Source of the DNA: Actinomycetes bacterium
GTDB taxonomy: Bacteria > Actinomycetota > Acidimicrobiia > Acidimicrobiales > RAAP-2
Length of the DNA: 19,033 bases
NCBI GenBank assembly: GCA_021801615.1
Contig: JAJYXS010000110.1
Span: 1-19,033 of the forward strand
Direction: 5' to 3'
The notes below the pieces were generated by a model. It searched no databases. It was not told the origin of the DNA and saw only the letters and a program-made list of their open reading frames with translations. Within the stretch, counting starts at the first letter, position 1; the number at the start of each line of letters is the position of its first letter. The translations under genes were made by a program, and so were the position numbers. Shown here one piece after another: positions 6,794-12,841 of this stretch.

Positions 6794-8446
6794 GTGAGCA
6801 AGTTTGTGTTCGTCACCGGCGGTGTCTCGAGCTCGCTCGGCAAGGGGCTCACCGCGTCGTCGCTCGGCAGGCTGCTCAAGTGCCGCGGGCTGAAGGTCAC
6901 GATGTGCAAGCTCGACCCGTACATCAACGTCGACCCCGGCACGATGAACCCCGGAGAGCACGGCGAGGTCTTCGTCACCGAGGACGGCGGAGAGACCGAC
7001 CTCGACCTCGGCCACTACGAGCGCTTCATCGACGAGAGCTTGAACCGCAACTCCAACACGACCACGGGATCGATCTACTCGACGGTGATCTCCAAGGAGC
7101 GGCGCGGCGACTACCTGGGCAAGACCGTGCAGGTGATCCCGCACGTCACTGACGAGATCAAAGGCCGCGTGATGCGCTTGGCCGGCGAGGAGGTCGACGT
7201 GGTGATCGTGGAGATCGGCGGCACCGTGGGCGACATCGAGATCGTCCCCTACGTCGAGGCGATCCGGCAGTTCCGCAGGGACGTGGGCCGACAGAACGTG
7301 TGCTACGTCCACCTCACCCTCGTGCCCTACCTCGCGCCCTCGGGGGAGCAGAAGACCAAGCCCACCCAGCACTCGGTCACCGAGCTGCGGAGCCGGGGCA
7401 TCCAGCCCGACGTCATCGTCTGTCGGAGCGACAAGGACATCTCCGACGCCTTGAAGCGCAAGATCTCGCTCCTCTGCGACGTGCCGATCGACGCGGTGAT
7501 CTCCGCCATCGACGCGGAGAGCATCTACGAGATCCCGCTGGTGCTGCACGAAGAGGGCCTCGACGCGGTGGTCTGCGGGATCCTCGGGCTCGACCCCGAC
7601 GCGCACCCGATCGCGCTCGGGGACTGGGAGCGGCTGGTGCACCGGGTCCGGACGGCTGAGCGGACCGTGCGCATCGGCGTCGTAGGCAAGTACGTGAACC
7701 TGCCGGACGCCTACCTCTCGGTCGTCGAGGCGCTGCGCCACGCGGGGTTCCACCACGGCGTGCAGGTCCAGCTCGAGTGGATCGACGCCGAGATGGTGCC
7801 CGACCTCGTGCCGTCCGAGCGGCTCTCCGAGCTCGACGGCATCGTGATCCCTGGAGGGTTCGGCGAGCGGGGGATCGAGGGGATGGTGACCGGGGCCAGG
7901 TACGCCCGCGAGCACGCGATCCCGTGCCTGGGTCTCTGCCTCGGGCTGCAGGTCATGGTGGTGGAGGCGGCGCGCCACCTGGCGCACCTCGAGGGCGCCA
8001 ACTCCCGGGAGTTCGACTCGAGGACGCCGCACCCCGTGATCGACCTCATGCCCGACCAGGCGGGCGTCGTGGACAAGGGGGGCACGATGCGGCTCGGGGC
8101 CTACCCGGCGATGCTCGCTCCCGGCTCCCAGGTCGAAGCGATCTACGGCGCGAGCGCGGTGACCGAGCGCCACCGCCACCGCTATGAGGTGAACTCCCGC
8201 TACCGGGCCCGCCTCGAGGCCGCGGGGCTCCGCTGTTCGGGCACCTCGCCCGACGACCGGCTGGTCGAGTTCATCGAGCTCCCAGGGCATCCCTACTGGA
8301 TCGGGACGCAGGCCCACCCCGAGTTCAAGAGCCGCCCGGACCGGCCGCACCCGCTCTTCCGCGCGCTCGTCGGTGCGGCCCTCGAGCGCGCGGAGGGCCG
8401 CGAGCCGCGCCTCATCGACATCGGCGATCTCGACTCCGTCGCCTGA
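6794..8446 (+). CDS. pyrG: CTP synthase
   Basis: This 550-aa glutamine-dependent CTP synthase converts UTP to CTP, the last de novo pyrimidine step. The N-terminal synthetase domain starts VSKFVFVTGG and has the P-loop GGVSSSLGKG (9-18). The C-terminal class-I glutamine amidotransferase has PGGFGERG, the nucleophile Cys382 in CLGLCLGLQ, and the His508/Glu510 pair in GTQAHPEF. All catalytic residues are present and the length is typical. The open frame runs far upstream through recN but the GTG at 6794 has a strong Shine-Dalgarno and gives the exact family N-terminus. It is followed after three bases by the NUDIX gene, so the two are probably cotranscribed and coupled. Confidence 0.98.
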   Translation: MSKFVFVTGGVSSSLGKGLTASSLGRLLKCRGLKVTMCKLDPYINVDPGTMNPGEHGEVFVTEDGGETDLDLGHYERFIDESLNRNSNTTTGSIYSTVISKERRGDYLGKTVQVIPHVTDEIKGRVMRLAGEEVDVVIVEIGGTVGDIEIVPYVEAIRQFRRDVGRQNVCYVHLTLVPYLAPSGEQKTKPTQHSVTELRSRGIQPDVIVCRSDKDISDALKRKISLLCDVPIDAVISAIDAESIYEIPLVLHEEGLDAVVCGILGLDPDAHPIALGDWERLVHRVRTAERTVRIGVVGKYVNLPDAYLSVVEALRHAGFHHGVQVQLEWIDAEMVPDLVPSERLSELDGIVIPGGFGERGIEGMVTGARYAREHAIPCLGLCLGLQVMVVEAARHLAHLEGANSREFDSRTPHPVIDLMPDQAGVVDKGGTMRLGAYPAMLAPGSQVEAIYGASAVTERHRHRYEVNSRYRARLEAAGLRCSGTSPDDRLVEFIELPGHPYWIGTQAHPEFKSRPDRPHPLFRALVGAALERAEGREPRLIDIGDLDSVA

Positions 8447-8449
8447 GCG

Positions 8450-9130
8450 GTGACGCCGTTGTCCGAGGGAGAGCCGCTCGAGGCGGAGTCGCTCGAGGCG
8501 ATGCCGTCCGAGGGGGAGCCATCCGAGGCGGACCCGCTGCAGGGCTTCCGCCGCCTGGGCGGGCGGCCCCGGTTCGAGGGGCGGCTCTTTGCGGTCGAGA
8601 CGGTCGCGTACGCGGACCCCGACGGCCACGAGATCACCCGCGACGTCGTGCGCCACCCCGGCGCGGTCTCGGTGGTCGCCGCCCACGGCGACGGCACGGT
8701 CACGCTCGTCCGACAGGTGCGCGTCGCTGTCGCCGCCGCGGTCCTCGAGGCGCCCGCGGGCACCCGCGATGTCGACGGAGAGCCGCCTGAGGTCACCGCG
8801 CGGCGCGAGCTCGAAGAGGAGGCAGGGCTCCGCGCGGCGCGCCTCGAGCGGCTCGGGTCGGTCTACAACTCGCCGGGCTACACCGACCAGCGCACGATCC
8901 TGTACCTCGCGACCGACCTGACGCCCGGCGAGACGCAACCCTCGGGAGCCGAGGAGCGCTGGATGACCACCGAGCGGATCGCGCTCTGCGACGTGGAGCG
9001 GCTCGTCGCCGATGGGCGCCTCCTCGACGCGACCACGATCGCGGGGCTCCTCCTCGCCAGGCACGCGCTCGGTCACGGGAAGCCCGTCCAGGAAGGCTCC
9101 GCGGTGAGCGTGCAAGAGGCTCCGCGGTGA
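8450..9130 (+). CDS. NUDIX hydrolase, ADP-ribose pyrophosphatase type
   Basis: This 226-aa hydrolase resembles ADP-ribose pyrophosphatases (Rv1700 in the same genomic slot). The Nudix box lies at about 103-127, with PAG, GE and RELEEEAGL. It has six rather than five residues between the first Gly and Glu, as I recall for the actinobacterial orthologue. SPGYTDQRTILYLA (141-154) is the expected substrate-region sequence. It probably hydrolyses ADP-ribose to AMP and ribose-5-phosphate. The first 30 residues are an unusual Glu/Pro/Leu-rich repeat (SEGEPLEAESLEA). The last ten residues come from a 23-bp DNA repeat that continues into xerD. GTG 8450 lies three bases after the pyrG stop and has no Shine-Dalgarno, so coupling is likely. 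A downstream start inside the low-complexity head cannot be excluded. Confidence 0.92.
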   Translation: MTPLSEGEPLEAESLEAMPSEGEPSEADPLQGFRRLGGRPRFEGRLFAVETVAYADPDGHEITRDVVRHPGAVSVVAAHGDGTVTLVRQVRVAVAAAVLEAPAGTRDVDGEPPEVTARRELEEEAGLRAARLERLGSVYNSPGYTDQRTILYLATDLTPGETQPSGAEERWMTTERIALCDVERLVADGRLLDATTIAGLLLARHALGHGKPVQEGSAVSVQEAPR

Positions 9131-9163
9131 GCGTGCAAGAGGTTCCGCGGTGAGCGTGCTCGG
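9095..9163. repeat. 23-bp tandem repeat spanning the NUDIX stop and xerD start
   Basis: Units are 9095-9117, 9118-9140 (identical) and 9141-9163 (four or so differences). Each contains CCGCGGTGAGCGTG. Because 23 is not a multiple of three, the GTGA in each copy falls in a different frame. In copy one it is read through as Val-Ser in NUDIX, in copy two it gives the NUDIX stop, and in copy three the xerD start. Confidence 0.95.
9127..9153 (+). CDS. Eight-codon relay ORF between NUDIX and xerD
   Basis: GTG 9127 overlaps the NUDIX stop (GTGA) and opens a frame of eight codons, MSVQEVPR, whose TGA (9151-9153) overlaps the xerD start GTG (9150) in the same GTGA fashion. It is a by-product of the 23-bp repeat. 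It could pass terminating ribosomes from NUDIX to xerD. Whether it is translated is unknown. Confidence 0.4.
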   Translation: MSVQEVPR

Positions 9164-10097
9164 CGCTCCGCTCAGCGCGGCGTCAGAGGAGTTCCTGTCC
9201 TGGCTGGTGGTCGAGCGTGGCCGCGCCGCCAACACGGTCACCTCCTACCGGCGGGACCTCGTGCGCTACGAGGCGGCGCTCGCTGCCTGGGGCCGCACCC
9301 CGCTCGACGCCGCGCCCGGCGACCTCGAGCGCTACGTCGCGGGCCTCCGGGCGGGCGGGCGCAGCCCGGCGTCGGTCGCGCGGGCAGTGTCGACGCTCCG
9401 CGGCCTTCACCGCTTCCTCCTCGACGAGGGCACGGCGGAGACGGATCCGACCGAGTCGCTCGAGGCCGGCCGGCTGCCCGTGCGCCTGCCCAAGGCGCTC
9501 CCCGAAGCCGACGTCGCGCGCGTCCTGGAGGGGGTCTCGGGCGACGACGCGACCTCGCGGCGCGACCGCGCGCTGCTCGAGCTCCTCTACGGCACCGGGG
9601 CACGCGTGTCGGAGGCCGTCGGGCTGAACCTCACCGACCTTGCGGGCGACGAGGGGCTGGTCCGGCTCTACGGCAAGGGCTCGAAGGAGCGGCTGGTGCC
9701 GCTCGGGCGCCACGCCGCGCAGGCGCTCACCCGGTGGCTCGAGCCGGGAGGCCGGGACGTCTTCTCCCCGGCGCGCTGGCGCCGCAAGGGCGACGCCGAG
9801 GCGGTCTTCTTGAACACGCGGGGGAGCAGGCTGTCGCGCCAGGGCGCGTTTGGGGTGGTCCGCCAGCGGGGTGCGGCGGCCGGGGTCGTGCTCGCCCCGC
9901 ACGCGCTGCGCCACTCGTGCGCGACCCATCTCCTGGCCCACGGAGCGGACGTCCGGGTGGTCCAAGAGCTGCTCGGCCACGCGTCGGTGACCACGACCCA
10001 GCTGTACACGAAGGTGACGAGTGACCACCTGCGTGCCGCCTACGAAGCCGCCCACCCTCGGGCTCGCTTGCCGGCCGGCACGAGGGCGGCGGGGTAG
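9150..10097 (+). CDS. xerD: Site-specific tyrosine recombinase XerD
   Basis: This 315-aa tyrosine recombinase has an N-terminal SAM-like core-binding domain (about 10-95) and a catalytic domain with the complete set Arg152, Lys176, His251, Arg254, His277 and Tyr286. The spacings match E. coli XerD (R148, K172, H244, R247, H270, Y279). With XerC it should resolve chromosome dimers at dif. Its position after pyrG and NUDIX matches Rv1701, which favours the housekeeping XerD over a mobile-element integrase. No attachment repeats or other mobile genes are seen nearby. GTG 9150 lies in the third unit of the 23-bp repeat. GTG 9156 is a possible alternative start. Confidence 0.94.
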   Translation: MSVLGAPLSAASEEFLSWLVVERGRAANTVTSYRRDLVRYEAALAAWGRTPLDAAPGDLERYVAGLRAGGRSPASVARAVSTLRGLHRFLLDEGTAETDPTESLEAGRLPVRLPKALPEADVARVLEGVSGDDATSRRDRALLELLYGTGARVSEAVGLNLTDLAGDEGLVRLYGKGSKERLVPLGRHAAQALTRWLEPGGRDVFSPARWRRKGDAEAVFLNTRGSRLSRQGAFGVVRQRGAAAGVVLAPHALRHSCATHLLAHGADVRVVQELLGHASVTTTQLYTKVTSDHLRAAYEAAHPRARLPAGTRAAG

Positions 10098-10271
10098 GTC
10101 GGGGCAGGTCGGGGCACCGGAGGCGCACCGGAGGGGCTCGGGTTCGCAGGGGCCGGGGGCGCGCGGGGGCTCGGCTTCGCCGGGGGCACCCGTGCGGGTC
10201 GCGACCGAACGGGTCGCACCCGAGCGGCGAGAAGTTGGGGGGCCGGGGGTCCTGGCGCGCCCATCGACGTC
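10098..10271. other. G-rich intergenic stretch with a hairpin
   Basis: This gap after xerD is strongly G-biased and contains short direct repeats (GGTCGGGGCA twice near 10096-10116, GCACCGGAGG twice near 10114-10135). A stem GCGACC/GGTCGC with a five-base loop lies at 10201-10217, overlapping a perfect palindrome GGTCGCGACC at 10197-10206. No U-run follows, so a terminator function is only possible. No convincing ORF or RNA gene is seen. Confidence 0.5.
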
Positions 10272-10277
10272 TAGGCT
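10272..10277 (+). promoter_or_regulatory. Candidate -10 box (TAGGCT) for the TraR/DksA gene
   Basis: TAGGCT ends eight bases before ATG 10286 and no Shine-Dalgarno is present, which fits a leaderless transcript. No good -35 box is visible 17 bp upstream. Confidence 0.4.
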
Positions 10278-10285
10278 CTGCGCGT

Positions 10286-10633
10286 ATGGCCAGTGACGCG
10301 CCCGTGGACGCTGACGTCGACTACCGCGCGCTCCTCGAAGCCGAGCGGGCCGAGCTCCGCGCCAAGCTTGCCGAGCTGGGCTTCGGTGAGGAAGGGGGCC
10401 TCAAGTATGACGCCAACTTCGCCGACACGAGCCAGGTGACCGCCGAGCGAGGAGAGGCCGAGGCCCTCGCCGGACAGCTCCGGGAGGCGCTCAGCGAAGT
10501 GGAGGCCGCGATCGACCGCCTCGAGAAGGGCACCTACGGCCGTTGCGAGCGGTGCGGCCAGCCGATCTCCCCTTCGCGCCTCGAGGCGAAGCCGGCGGCA
10601 CGCCGTTGCATCGCCTGCGCATCGAAGCCGTAG
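10286..10633 (+). CDS. TraR/DksA-family C4 zinc-finger protein
   Basis: This 115-aa protein has a helical N-terminal part (13-80, Glu/Arg/Leu-rich, coiled-coil-like). The C-terminal DksA/TraR zinc finger has Cys87-x2-Cys90 and Cys108-x2-Cys111, preceded by the typical GTYGRCERCG. Members bind RNA polymerase through the secondary channel and alter promoter response. This one is a short actinobacterial relative without an obvious DksA tip motif, so the exact role is open. The ATG at 10286 is chosen because of the -10-like box just upstream. A longer in-frame start at 10235 would add a non-conserved Gly/Arg-rich stretch. The M50 protease gene follows after four bases, suggesting cotranscription. 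Confidence 0.9.
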   Translation: MASDAPVDADVDYRALLEAERAELRAKLAELGFGEEGGLKYDANFADTSQVTAERGEAEALAGQLREALSEVEAAIDRLEKGTYGRCERCGQPISPSRLEAKPAARRCIACASKP

Positions 10634-10637
10634 ACCG

Positions 10638-11756
10638 GTGAGCGCCGAGCCGCCCGCGGCGCGCGACGACCCGCCCGCGCGGCGCACAGACGCGCCTCAC
10701 CAGCCCCCTCCGGCTGCGTACCCGCCTCCCGCGTACCCGCCGCCTGCGGGCTACCCGGCCGCCGCGTACCCGCCGCCTGGCTACTCGCCGCAGGGCTACC
10801 CGCCCTCGGAGTACCCGCCGCCCGCGTACCCGCCGCACGCCTACCCGCCGCCGGGGTACCCGCCGCCGGGGTACCCGCCGCCGGGATATCCGCCCAACGG
10901 CCAGCCGCCTGACGGCGCCGTGCGAGGGGAGGGCTCGGGGGACGGGGGGCCCGGCGGCCCGCGCCAGCACGCGTACCGGACACCGTACGGACCGCGGCCT
11001 CCCTCAGGCGGAGACGGACCGCCGCGCACCGGGCGTTCGGGGCAGCGCTCGCTCGTCTGGCTGATCGTCGTGATCGCGATAGTCGCGATCCTCGTGCGCA
11101 GCCACCGCGTCTCGACGACAGAGATCATCCTCTTCTGCGTGCTGATCCCCTCGGTCATCCTCCACGAGGTCTCCCACGGGGTGGTGGCCCTGTGGTGCGG
11201 GGACGACACGGCGAAGCGGGCGGGCCGGATCACGCTCAATCCGCTCCGCCACATCACAGTGTTCGGCACGATCATCGTGCCGATCATCACGGTGCTCGCC
11301 GGCGTGGGCTACTTCGGATGGGCGAAGCCGGTGCCGGTGAACGTGAACAAGCTCCGCAGCCCGCGCAACCAGGGCGTGCTGGTCGCGCTGGCCGGGCCGC
11401 TCACCAACATCGTGCTCGCGGCGATCTTCGGCGCCGCCTTCTACCTTCTGTTCGCGGTGGGCCACAGCGGGCCGGTGGCCACATCGCTGGGCGCGCGCAT
11501 CCTCTTCTACGCGGGGTTCATCAACTTGTGGGTCGCGTGCTTCAACTTGATCCCGGTGCCGCCGCTGGATGGCTCCGCCGTGATCGAGCGGCTCCTGCCG
11601 AGGTCCTGGTGGCCTGGGTACCTGCGGATCCGTCCCTACGGGATGATCCTGATCATCGGTGCGTTGATCCTCATGTCCTTCGCCCACGCGAGCCCGATCC
11701 AGCGCGTGGTGACAGACCTCGTCACATGGTGGGCGCACGTGGTGCACGCGGTCTGA
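10638..11756 (+). CDS. M50 (site-2-type) zinc membrane metalloprotease with Pro/Tyr-rich head
   Basis: This 372-aa integral membrane protein has the protease motif HEVSH (176-180) in a membrane segment. Further on are GPLTN (253-257) and NLIPVPPLDG (303-312), whose Asp311 supplies the third zinc ligand. Hydrophobic segments lie at about 138-153, 162-185, 207-226, 245-273, 285-309 and 333-348. This compact type lacks a PDZ domain and resembles the site-2 protease family protein often found near trpS and scpA. Residues about 26-87 are a cytoplasmic or surface head of YPPP repeats (PxYPPPGYPP), coded by roughly 15-bp DNA units and not part of the catalytic family. The substrate is unknown. GTG 10638 lies four bases after the zinc-finger gene. 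Confidence 0.92.
   Translation: MSAEPPAARDDPPARRTDAPHQPPPAAYPPPAYPPPAGYPAAAYPPPGYSPQGYPPSEYPPPAYPPHAYPPPGYPPPGYPPPGYPPNGQPPDGAVRGEGSGDGGPGGPRQHAYRTPYGPRPPSGGDGPPRTGRSGQRSLVWLIVVIAIVAILVRSHRVSTTEIILFCVLIPSVILHEVSHGVVALWCGDDTAKRAGRITLNPLRHITVFGTIIVPIITVLAGVGYFGWAKPVPVNVNKLRSPRNQGVLVALAGPLTNIVLAAIFGAAFYLLFAVGHSGPVATSLGARILFYAGFINLWVACFNLIPVPPLDGSAVIERLLPRSWWPGYLRIRPYGMILIIGALILMSFAHASPIQRVVTDLVTWWAHVVHAV
10713..10898. repeat. Degenerate 15-bp coding repeat (YPPPG units)
   Basis: The segment consists of units of the type TACCCGCCGCCGGGG, nearly perfect at about 10840-10895 and diverged to the left. It encodes the Tyr/Pro-rich head of the M50 protease and preserves frame. Confidence 0.85.
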
Positions 11757-11764
11757 CCAGCGAT

Positions 11765-11790
11765 CCCGGCCGGGCGTCCACCCGTCCGGG
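11765..11790 (+). terminator. GC-rich hairpin after the M50 gene, possible terminator
   Basis: A seven-base-pair stem (CCGGGCG 11770-11776 with CGTCCGG 11783-11789, one G-U pair) closes a six-base loop. It overlaps the palindrome CCCGGCCGGG (11765-11774). It lies 9 bp after the M50 stop and just before the gntR -10 box. There is no U-run, so it would be a U-less type at best. Confidence 0.35.
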
Positions 11791-11800
11791 CGAGGCAGGA

Positions 11801-11806
11801 TAGCTT
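11801..11806 (+). promoter_or_regulatory. Candidate -10 box (TAGCTT) for leaderless gntR
   Basis: TAGCTT ends six bases before ATG 11813. No Shine-Dalgarno precedes the start, so a leaderless transcript beginning at the ATG is likely. No -35 match is seen. Confidence 0.45.
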
Positions 11807-11812
11807 TCGTCC

Positions 11813-12622
11813 ATGGTGATGAGCGAGGAGGGGCCGGAGCGCTTCCCCGCTCCCGCAGATCCTCGCCGCCGCGGCTCGGGCACGGCGTCGGCCGACGGCA
11901 CCCCCCTCAGCAGCGGCGCGGAGGCGATCTTGCGGCCCGTCCGCGGAGGGAACGCGTACGAAGAGACCGTCGAGCGCCTGCTCGCAGCTGTCAAGCTCGG
12001 CCTCGTCGGCCACGGTCAGCGGCTCCCCAGTGAACGGGAGATGGCGGCAAAGCTGGCGGTCAGCCGGATGACCCTTCGTGAAGCGATCCGCTCGCTACGC
12101 GAGGCCGGCTACGTCGAGTCGCGTCACGGCCGGCTGGGCGGGACGTTCGTGACCTATCGCCCGAGCGAGCTGTCCGAGAGCAGGGCGAGGAAGCCGAGGA
12201 AGGTCAGCCGTGAGGAGCTGACCGACGTCCTGTCGCTCAGGGCGGCCATCGAACTGGGGGCTGTCGCGGTCGCCGCGAGCCGCCGCCCGACCAAAGCCGA
12301 ACAGGCGCACCTGGAGAGGTGCCTTGAAGACGCGTCGAACGCAGGTGCCGCCGCCTATCGGCGGGAGGACTCGCGTCTGCACCTGGCGCTCGTCGAGATG
12401 ACCGGCTCACCGTCGCTCGTTGCGGCGGCGGCGGATGCTCGCATGCGGCTGAACGACCTCCTCGACGAGATCCCGATCCTCGACGCGAACCTCGCCCACT
12501 CCAACGAGCAGCACGCCCGCATCGTGCGAGCCGTCCTTCGCCGGACCCCCGAGGCAGCGCGCCGCGCGATGGCAGAGCACCTGCAAGGAACCGCTGCGCT
12601 CCTCCGCGGCTTCCTCGGCTGA
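11813..12622 (+). CDS. GntR-family regulator, FadR/FCD subfamily
   Basis: This 269-aa transcription factor has a disordered head (1-45), a winged helix-turn-helix (about 47-117, with LPSEREMAAKLAVSRMTLREAIRSL) and a C-terminal FCD ligand-binding domain (about 135-265). The FCD metal-site residues are visible as Asp186, His190, His234 and His256. FCD regulators usually sense small carboxylates or related metabolites through this metal. It lies just upstream of, and in the same direction as, the permease-ligase-dehydrogenase genes. It is therefore the obvious candidate to control the promoter at 12700-12728. The ATG at 11813 has a leaderless-type -10 box. A second in-frame ATG two codons later is an alternative. 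Confidence 0.93.
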   Translation: MVMSEEGPERFPAPADPRRRGSGTASADGTPLSSGAEAILRPVRGGNAYEETVERLLAAVKLGLVGHGQRLPSEREMAAKLAVSRMTLREAIRSLREAGYVESRHGRLGGTFVTYRPSELSESRARKPRKVSREELTDVLSLRAAIELGAVAVAASRRPTKAEQAHLERCLEDASNAGAAAYRREDSRLHLALVEMTGSPSLVAAAADARMRLNDLLDEIPILDANLAHSNEQHARIVRAVLRRTPEAARRAMAEHLQGTAALLRGFLG

Positions 12623-12668
12623 TCGACGCGGCGCGCCCGAGGCGCACGTCAGGCACTCAGGAGCCCGC

Positions 12669-12702
12669 GAGGACCTTGCGTGGCCCGAGAGGATTTTGCT
12701 TG
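12669..12702 (+). promoter_or_regulatory. 20-bp-phased direct repeat, candidate operator
   Basis: GAGGACCTTGCGTG (12669-12682) and GAGGATTTTGCTTG (12689-12702) match at 11 of 14 positions and start exactly 20 bp apart, about two helical turns. The second copy overlaps the -35 box. Position suggests a binding site for the GntR regulator or another factor. FadR-type proteins more often bind inverted repeats, so the link to this regulator is inference. Confidence 0.5.
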
Positions 12703-12728
12703 ACACGCGAACACCGCGCTCTCATAAT
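12700..12728 (+). promoter_or_regulatory. Near-consensus sigma-70 promoter of the catabolic operon (TTGACA-17-CATAAT)
   Basis: TTGACA (12700-12705) and CATAAT (12723-12728) are separated by 17 bp. Only one base departs from the full consensus. It is a locally AT-rich island in a very GC-rich window. The expected start point is near 12735, leaving a leader of about 107 bases before the permease ATG. A promoter this strong normally needs repression, which fits the adjacent regulator. Confidence 0.8.
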
Positions 12729-12737
12729 GCAGCGAAC

Positions 12738-12793
12738 GGGCTGAAGTTGGCCCTTTTCTTCCGGGGGGCTCGTGGGGGCGGGGAAGAGGAGGG
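12738..12793 (+). promoter_or_regulatory. Leader of the permease operon: small stem with U-run, then G-tract cluster
   Basis: Just after the predicted start, GGGC (12738-12741) can pair with GCCC (12750-12753) around an eight-base loop, followed by TTTTCTT. This is a weak terminator-like element. Then come four G-runs (12763-12768, 12774-12778, 12780-12783, 12791-12793) with loops of 5, 1 and 7 bases, a formal G-quadruplex motif. No known riboswitch class is recognised. Function is uncertain. Confidence 0.3.
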
Positions 12794-12829
12794 CTTTCGC
12801 CTGCCGCGTGACCGAGGAGCAGAGTGGCC

Positions 12830-12836
12830 AGGAGGG
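12830..12836 (+). promoter_or_regulatory. Shine-Dalgarno fixing the permease start
   Basis: AGGAGGG lies five to six bases before ATG 12842. It makes that ATG the start rather than the in-frame GTG at 12824, which lies upstream of this site. Confidence 0.8.
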
Positions 12837-12841
12837 GGTCG

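Noticed and set aside
9095..9163. Frameshift or sequencing error merging NUDIX and xerD
   Set aside because: Both proteins are complete and the frames are explained by the 23-bp repeat with stop-start overlaps.
6641..9241. 866-codon open frame on the minus strand opposite pyrG, NUDIX and the xerD start
   Set aside because: It is antisense to well-identified proteins, shows no family motif, and long antisense frames are expected at this GC content.
9150..10097. Integrase of a mobile element
   Set aside because: Housekeeping synteny with pyrG and NUDIX, XerD-like spacing of catalytic residues, and no attachment sites or cargo.
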